NCBI GenBank assembly: GCA_027592485.1
Contig: JAQCKL010000156.1
Span: 1 to 8,804, forward strand
Source of the DNA: Cyanobacteriota bacterium
Lineage (GTDB): Bacteria > Cyanobacteriota > Cyanobacteriia > Phormidesmidales > Phormidesmidaceae
DNA length: 8,804 nt
Direction: 5' to 3'
Position 1 is the first letter of the stretch. Each line of letters opens with the position of its first letter. Below are positions 5,910 to 8,804 of the stretch, in pieces. A program made the position numbers and the translations under genes. The notes beneath the pieces are model-generated. The model was not told where the DNA came from and did not search any database. It saw nothing but the letters and a program-made list of their open reading frames with translations.

Positions 5910-6842
5910 ATGCGGATTTTAGTGATGGGGGGAACCCGTTTCATCGGGGTGTCTTTAACCCGACAATTGGTGGCCCAGGGCCATGAGGTGGTGCTCTTTA
6001 ATCGGGGCAATCAGCCCGCCCCCGTAGATGGTATTGCCCAACTGCATGGCGATCGCCAAGACCCAGCCGCCCTCAAAGCCGCCTTGGCCGGGGAAAGCTT
6101 TGACGCTGTTTTTGACAACAATGGCCGTGAGCTGAGCGATACCCAGCCCCTGGTTGAACTGTTCAAGGGCACGCTACGGCATTTTGTCTATGTCAGCTCG
6201 GCTGGGGTCTATCTCAAGTCAGACCAAATGCCCCACATCGAAGGGGATGCGGTGGACCCGAAGAGTCGCCACAAGGGTAAATTCCAGACCGAGGCCTATT
6301 TGGCCGAGCAGGGTGTGCCGTTTACCGCCATCCGTCCCGTCTATATCTACGGTCCCCAAAACTATAACGACCTAGAAGCCTGGTTCTTCGATCGCATTGT
6401 GCGCGATCGCCCCCTGCCCATTCCCGGCAATGGCATGGCCCTGACTCAGCTGGGCCATGTGGAAGATCTGGCCGCCGCGATGGTGGCGGTATTGGGTAAC
6501 CCCCAAGCGGTTGGGCAAATCTACAATATCTCGGGGGAGCGGGCCGTCAGCTTTGATGGCTTAGCACGGGCCTGTGCCGCCGCTGCGGGCAAGGACCCGG
6601 ATCAGTTGCCGTTGGTTCACTACGACCCTAAGGACTTCGACTTTGGTAAGCGCAAAGCGTTCCCCATGCGGGTGCAGCACTTTTTTGCGGCGATCGATAA
6701 AGCGAAGCGAGAACTGGCTTGGCAACCCAAATTTGATCTGGTGGGTGGCTTGAAAGACGCTTTTCAGAGGGATTACCTGACCTCTAGACGAGATCAGCAG
6801 CCGGTGGACTTGAGCCTAGATGATCAGATCCTAGGGCGTTAA
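5910..6842 (+). CDS. CSP41-like NAD-dependent epimerase/dehydratase family protein (atypical SDR)
   Basis: The 310-residue product has an N-terminal Rossmann fold (RILVMGGTRFIG, glycine motif 7-13) and the strand-end SSAGVY (96-101). Its C-terminal half closely resembles plant CSP41 as I remember it: WFFDRIVRDR-PIPG (158-173), a VEDL-type segment (184-187), AAAAGK (223-228), VHYDPK (236-241) and LDDQIL (303-308). Plastid CSP41 proteins bind and cleave stem-loop RNA and stabilise transcripts, and are thought to derive from cyanobacterial ancestors. The YxxxK pair of active epimerases is not intact: Lys124 remains, but the Tyr position is Arg120. RNA binding or a structural role is therefore more likely than sugar epimerisation, though this is inference. 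There is no signal peptide. A sugar-nucleotide epimerase annotation is the alternative and looks less likely. The start is set by AGGAG at 5898. Confidence 0.9.
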   Translation: MRILVMGGTRFIGVSLTRQLVAQGHEVVLFNRGNQPAPVDGIAQLHGDRQDPAALKAALAGESFDAVFDNNGRELSDTQPLVELFKGTLRHFVYVSSAGVYLKSDQMPHIEGDAVDPKSRHKGKFQTEAYLAEQGVPFTAIRPVYIYGPQNYNDLEAWFFDRIVRDRPLPIPGNGMALTQLGHVEDLAAAMVAVLGNPQAVGQIYNISGERAVSFDGLARACAAAAGKDPDQLPLVHYDPKDFDFGKRKAFPMRVQHFFAAIDKAKRELAWQPKFDLVGGLKDAFQRDYLTSRRDQQPVDLSLDDQILGR

Positions 6843-6966
6843 GGGCAATTGATTTGGCCTGATATCGCTTTGCCCCCTGGGCTCGGAACACCGAGTATCC
6901 GTCCGATGCTTTGGGCAGAAGCAAAGGGGGCCGCAGGCGGGTTCGGACCAGGACGACGACGGCCAT

Positions 6967-6994
6967 AAAAAACCCCCAACCAAAAGGCTGGGGG
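6967..6994 (-). terminator. Rho-independent terminator, minus strand
   Basis: On the minus strand CCCCCAGCC (6994-6986), loop TTTT, GGTTGGGGG (6981-6973), then six T residues (6972-6967). The stem is nine pairs with one G-T. On the plus strand only ACAAAATT follows, so it is at best a weak terminator for the CSP41-like gene ending 124 bases earlier. No minus-strand gene lies to the right in this window, so the transcript it ends is unknown. Confidence 0.75.
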
Positions 6995-7068
6995 ACAAAA
7001 TTGTGTGCTGCTATCTCAGGTATAGGGAGAGAAGCGTACTGCGAACGATGTGACGATCACCGCAATTC

Positions 7069-7200
7069 AATCAGCGATGCAGGAACTCCAGTCCAGACTT
7101 ATTTGTCTTAGGCTTATTGTCCGGCAAATCCCATGGGCGATCGGTGATGGTGATCTGGCCATGCCAGTGACCTTGCCAAGGGGGATCAGTGTCGCTGATT
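7069..7200 (+). ncRNA. Candidate structured RNA closed by a 12-bp stem
   Basis: AATCAGCGATGC (7069-7080) pairs with GTGTCGCTGATT (7189-7200). The first nine pairs are perfect and the last three include two G-T pairs, which favours the plus strand as RNA. The stem encloses 108 bases with small hairpins, such as AGAC-GTCT (7096-7109). No known RNA family was recognised. It could be a leader of the GT-B gene, an independent RNA or chance. Confidence 0.25.
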
Positions 7201-7212
7201 TAAGCCTGAGGT

Positions 7213-7266
7213 GACGGGACTGCAGCAACAGGATGATCTACATCACCAGGGTTGCTTTGACCCGTC
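7213..7266. promoter_or_regulatory. Nested hairpin just upstream of the GT-B gene
   Basis: GACGGG (7213-7218) pairs with CCCGTC (7261-7266), GCAAC (7225-7229) with GTTGC (7251-7255), and GG-a-TGAT (7231-7237) with ATCACC (7242-7247) around the loop CTAC. Three stacked helices are separated by short internal loops, all Watson-Crick. It ends 27 bases before the ATG at 7294, so on plus it would form in the 5' leader. There is no T-run after it. Confidence 0.45.
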
Positions 7267-7293
7267 CAGTAGAAACAGGCAGTATCCCATGAG

Positions 7294-8727
7294 ATGCTTC
7301 ACCTAGACTTACGGGGAACCTGGCCTCCCCCAGCGCCTTGCCCCCTGAAAATTTCCCCGAGATGCGTCTATCGCTTGGGCCGTAAAGGAGCCGAACCTTC
7401 CTTGTTGTCTATACCCTCGACCTCACATGCTCTTGCGACCCAACCGCTGTATACCTGGCAAAACGCTCGCCCTTCACCGCAGTCGCTAGTGCATCAGGAA
7501 CTAGTGCATCAGGAATCCACTCCGGGAAGAGCGCGATCGCGCATTGTGCTCTATTCCCACGACACGATGGGCTTGGGACATAAGCGACGCAACCTACTGA
7601 TCGCTCAAACCCTGGGAAAATCGGCCATTGAAGCCGATATTCTGATGATTAGCGGGATGCGTGACGCCAGCGATTTGCCCACCCCCGCTGGGGTTGACTG
7701 TCTGACATTACCCGCCCTCCAGAAGCGTGAGGACGGGCGGTATCAGTCCCGACGACTGGGGCTGTCGCTGGAGGACATGATCGAACTGCGATCGCAGCTG
7801 ATCCGCACCGCTGTCAAAAACTTCCAGCCCGATGTGCTGATTGTGGATAATGTGCCCCGTGGGGCTATGCGCGAGCTCGATCCGACCTTGGAATATGTGC
7901 GATCGCAGCCCCACATCCGCTGTGTGCTGGGGTTGCGAGATGTGCTGGATACCCCCGAAGCGGTCCGGCGAGACTGGCGACGGGCCGACAACTGCGCCGC
8001 CCTGCGCCACGACTATGACGCCATCTGGATTTACGGCGACCCCAGTTTGTATGACCTGCGACAGGAGTACGGCCTACCGGCGGATCTCGTCGCGAAGATG
8101 CAGCCCCTGGGCTATCTCAACCAGCGCCCTCGACGGGATTATGTGGGTCCCAATGTCCGGGCCAATTTGAAGGCACTCAACCTACCCAAAGATAATCTGG
8201 TGCTGTGCTCGGTGGGGGGTGGGCAGGATGGCGCGGCTCTGGCCCAAGCGTTTATCCAAGCCACCTTTCCCCAGGGCATGACAGGCATATTGGTCACCGG
8301 GCCGTTCATGCCGCCGGAGATGCAGCAAAGCCTCTTCCATCAAGCGTCTCAGAATCCCCAACTGCGCATTGTGGATTACCTGGAAGAACCGACCCTGCTG
8401 CTGGAACAGGCCAGTCGGATCATTGCCATGGGCGGCTACAACACCACCTGCGAAATTCTGTCCTTCCAGAAACCGGCGCTGCTGGTGCCCCGCATTGCTC
8501 CTCGCCAAGAACAGTGGATTCGGGCTGAGCGATTACGACAAATGGGCCTGGTGGATGTGCTGCATCCCAATCAGCTCAGTGCCGCAGCCTTGACTGACTG
8601 GCTCCATCAGCCCATTGCCCCCGCCCCAGCCCATCCCCAGGTCAACCTCAACGGCCTCGACAATCTGCTGAAGGAGATGCAACAGCTGCTGAGGGCCACA
8701 GCGCTCTCGCCCCCCCATGCCTCTTGA
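7294..8727 (+). CDS. MurG-like GT-B fold glycosyltransferase
   Basis: The longest frame gives 477 residues. The recognisable enzyme begins at about residue 82: SRIVLYSHDTMGLGHKRR (82-99), with the glycine-rich GxGH loop of MurG-type enzymes near the N-terminus, then SVGGGQDG (306-313) opening the second Rossmann domain, and AMGGYNTTCEI (378-388), the GG-N-x4-E type donor-binding loop. It is soluble with no membrane span, and resembles the uncharacterised predicted glycosyltransferases related to MurG; donor and acceptor are unknown. The first 80 residues are Pro/Ser-rich and carry no motif. The ATG at 7294 has no clear ribosome site. AGGAG (7386-7390) precedes a TTG at 7402 by 11 bases, and AGGA precedes GTG at 7504 by 4. 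I give the outermost start, but a shorter protein is likely. Confidence 0.85.
   Translation: MLHLDLRGTWPPPAPCPLKISPRCVYRLGRKGAEPSLLSIPSTSHALATQPLYTWQNARPSPQSLVHQELVHQESTPGRARSRIVLYSHDTMGLGHKRRNLLIAQTLGKSAIEADILMISGMRDASDLPTPAGVDCLTLPALQKREDGRYQSRRLGLSLEDMIELRSQLIRTAVKNFQPDVLIVDNVPRGAMRELDPTLEYVRSQPHIRCVLGLRDVLDTPEAVRRDWRRADNCAALRHDYDAIWIYGDPSLYDLRQEYGLPADLVAKMQPLGYLNQRPRRDYVGPNVRANLKALNLPKDNLVLCSVGGGQDGAALAQAFIQATFPQGMTGILVTGPFMPPEMQQSLFHQASQNPQLRIVDYLEEPTLLLEQASRIIAMGGYNTTCEILSFQKPALLVPRIAPRQEQWIRAERLRQMGLVDVLHPNQLSAAALTDWLHQPIAPAPAHPQVNLNGLDNLLKEMQQLLRATALSPPHAS
7486..7515 (+). repeat. Perfect 15-bp tandem duplication in the GT-B N-terminal region
   Basis: ctagtgcatcaggaa occurs at 7486-7500 and is repeated exactly at 7501-7515. 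In frame it encodes LVHQE twice (residues 65-74 of the longest frame) and duplicates both an AGGA and a GTG codon (7489 and 7504). It therefore sits where a downstream translation start could be. Confidence 0.85.
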
Positions 8728-8804
8728 GCATTGCTGGAGAACAGACGGCATTTTGCCCCTAACCTCCCCCGTCCAACCATCCACCCAACGCTCCATGGCT
8801 TCTC

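Larger units (their letters stand above)
6843..7293. other. Structured gene-free region between the CSP41-like gene and the GT-B gene
   Basis: No coding frame here is convincing. It holds the terminator at 6967-6994, the long closing stem at 7069-7200 and the nested hairpin at 7213-7266, plus smaller inverted repeats such as GATCACC (7055-7061)/GGTGATC (7149-7155) and AGGCTTA (7110-7116)/TAAGCCT (7201-7207). A 15-codon minus-strand frame starting at 7290 has an AGGTGA-like site but no other support. Confidence 0.45.

Noticed and set aside
1..8804. CRISPR array, toxin-antitoxin pair, phage or defence genes
   Set aside because: No regularly spaced repeats, small paired genes or recognisable defence domains are present on either strand.

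Overview
The window looks like chromosomal DNA of a cyanobacterium with moderate-to-high GC. The palindrome GCGATCGC (core of the cyanobacterial HIP1 repeat) occurs at least ten times, at about 1793, 2527, 2732, 3333, 5258, 6049, 6403, 7533, 7788 and 7899, where roughly 0.1 would be expected by chance in unbiased DNA. The gene content agrees: a J-domain/pentapeptide-repeat protein and a CSP41-like (chloroplast stem-loop-binding-protein-like) epimerase. Genus cannot be read from the sequence.

Layout. 1-717 holds no convincing gene. It has a possible insertion-sequence end at the left edge, a strong hairpin at 150-179 and a 242-bp non-coding element with symmetric terminal inverted repeats (375-616), so it looks like old mobile-element debris. 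718-2562 (minus) is a multi-membrane-span GT39/ArnT-like glycosyltransferase. 2563-3109 is a 547-bp divergent intergenic region with an orphan plus-strand terminator and several hairpins. 3110-4153 (plus) is a divergent member of the glyceraldehyde-3-phosphate dehydrogenase family. It keeps the catalytic Cys and His but has changed residues around the substrate phosphate site. 4154-4495 is a gene-free convergent junction. 4496-5617 (minus) is the J-domain/pentapeptide protein. 5618-5909 is a divergent intergenic region with an inverted repeat and a pair of direct repeats. 5910-6842 (plus) is the CSP41-like atypical short-chain dehydrogenase/reductase. 6843-7293 is gene-free but rich in structure: a minus-strand terminator with no gene feeding it, a long closing stem and a nested hairpin just ahead of the next gene. 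7294-8727 (plus) is a soluble MurG-like GT-B glycosyltransferase whose true start is uncertain. 8728-8804 shows nothing.

The five genes do not form one operon. Strands alternate (-, +, -, +, +), and the only two same-strand neighbours are 451 bp apart with structured DNA between them. Two are glycosyltransferases of different classes (membrane GT-C and soluble GT-B), but nothing else ties them to one pathway. No CRISPR array, rRNA, tRNA, phage gene or defence system was recognised. The most interesting points are the altered active site of the GAPDH-like protein, the two orphan terminators that suggest unannotated small transcripts, and the MITE-like element.
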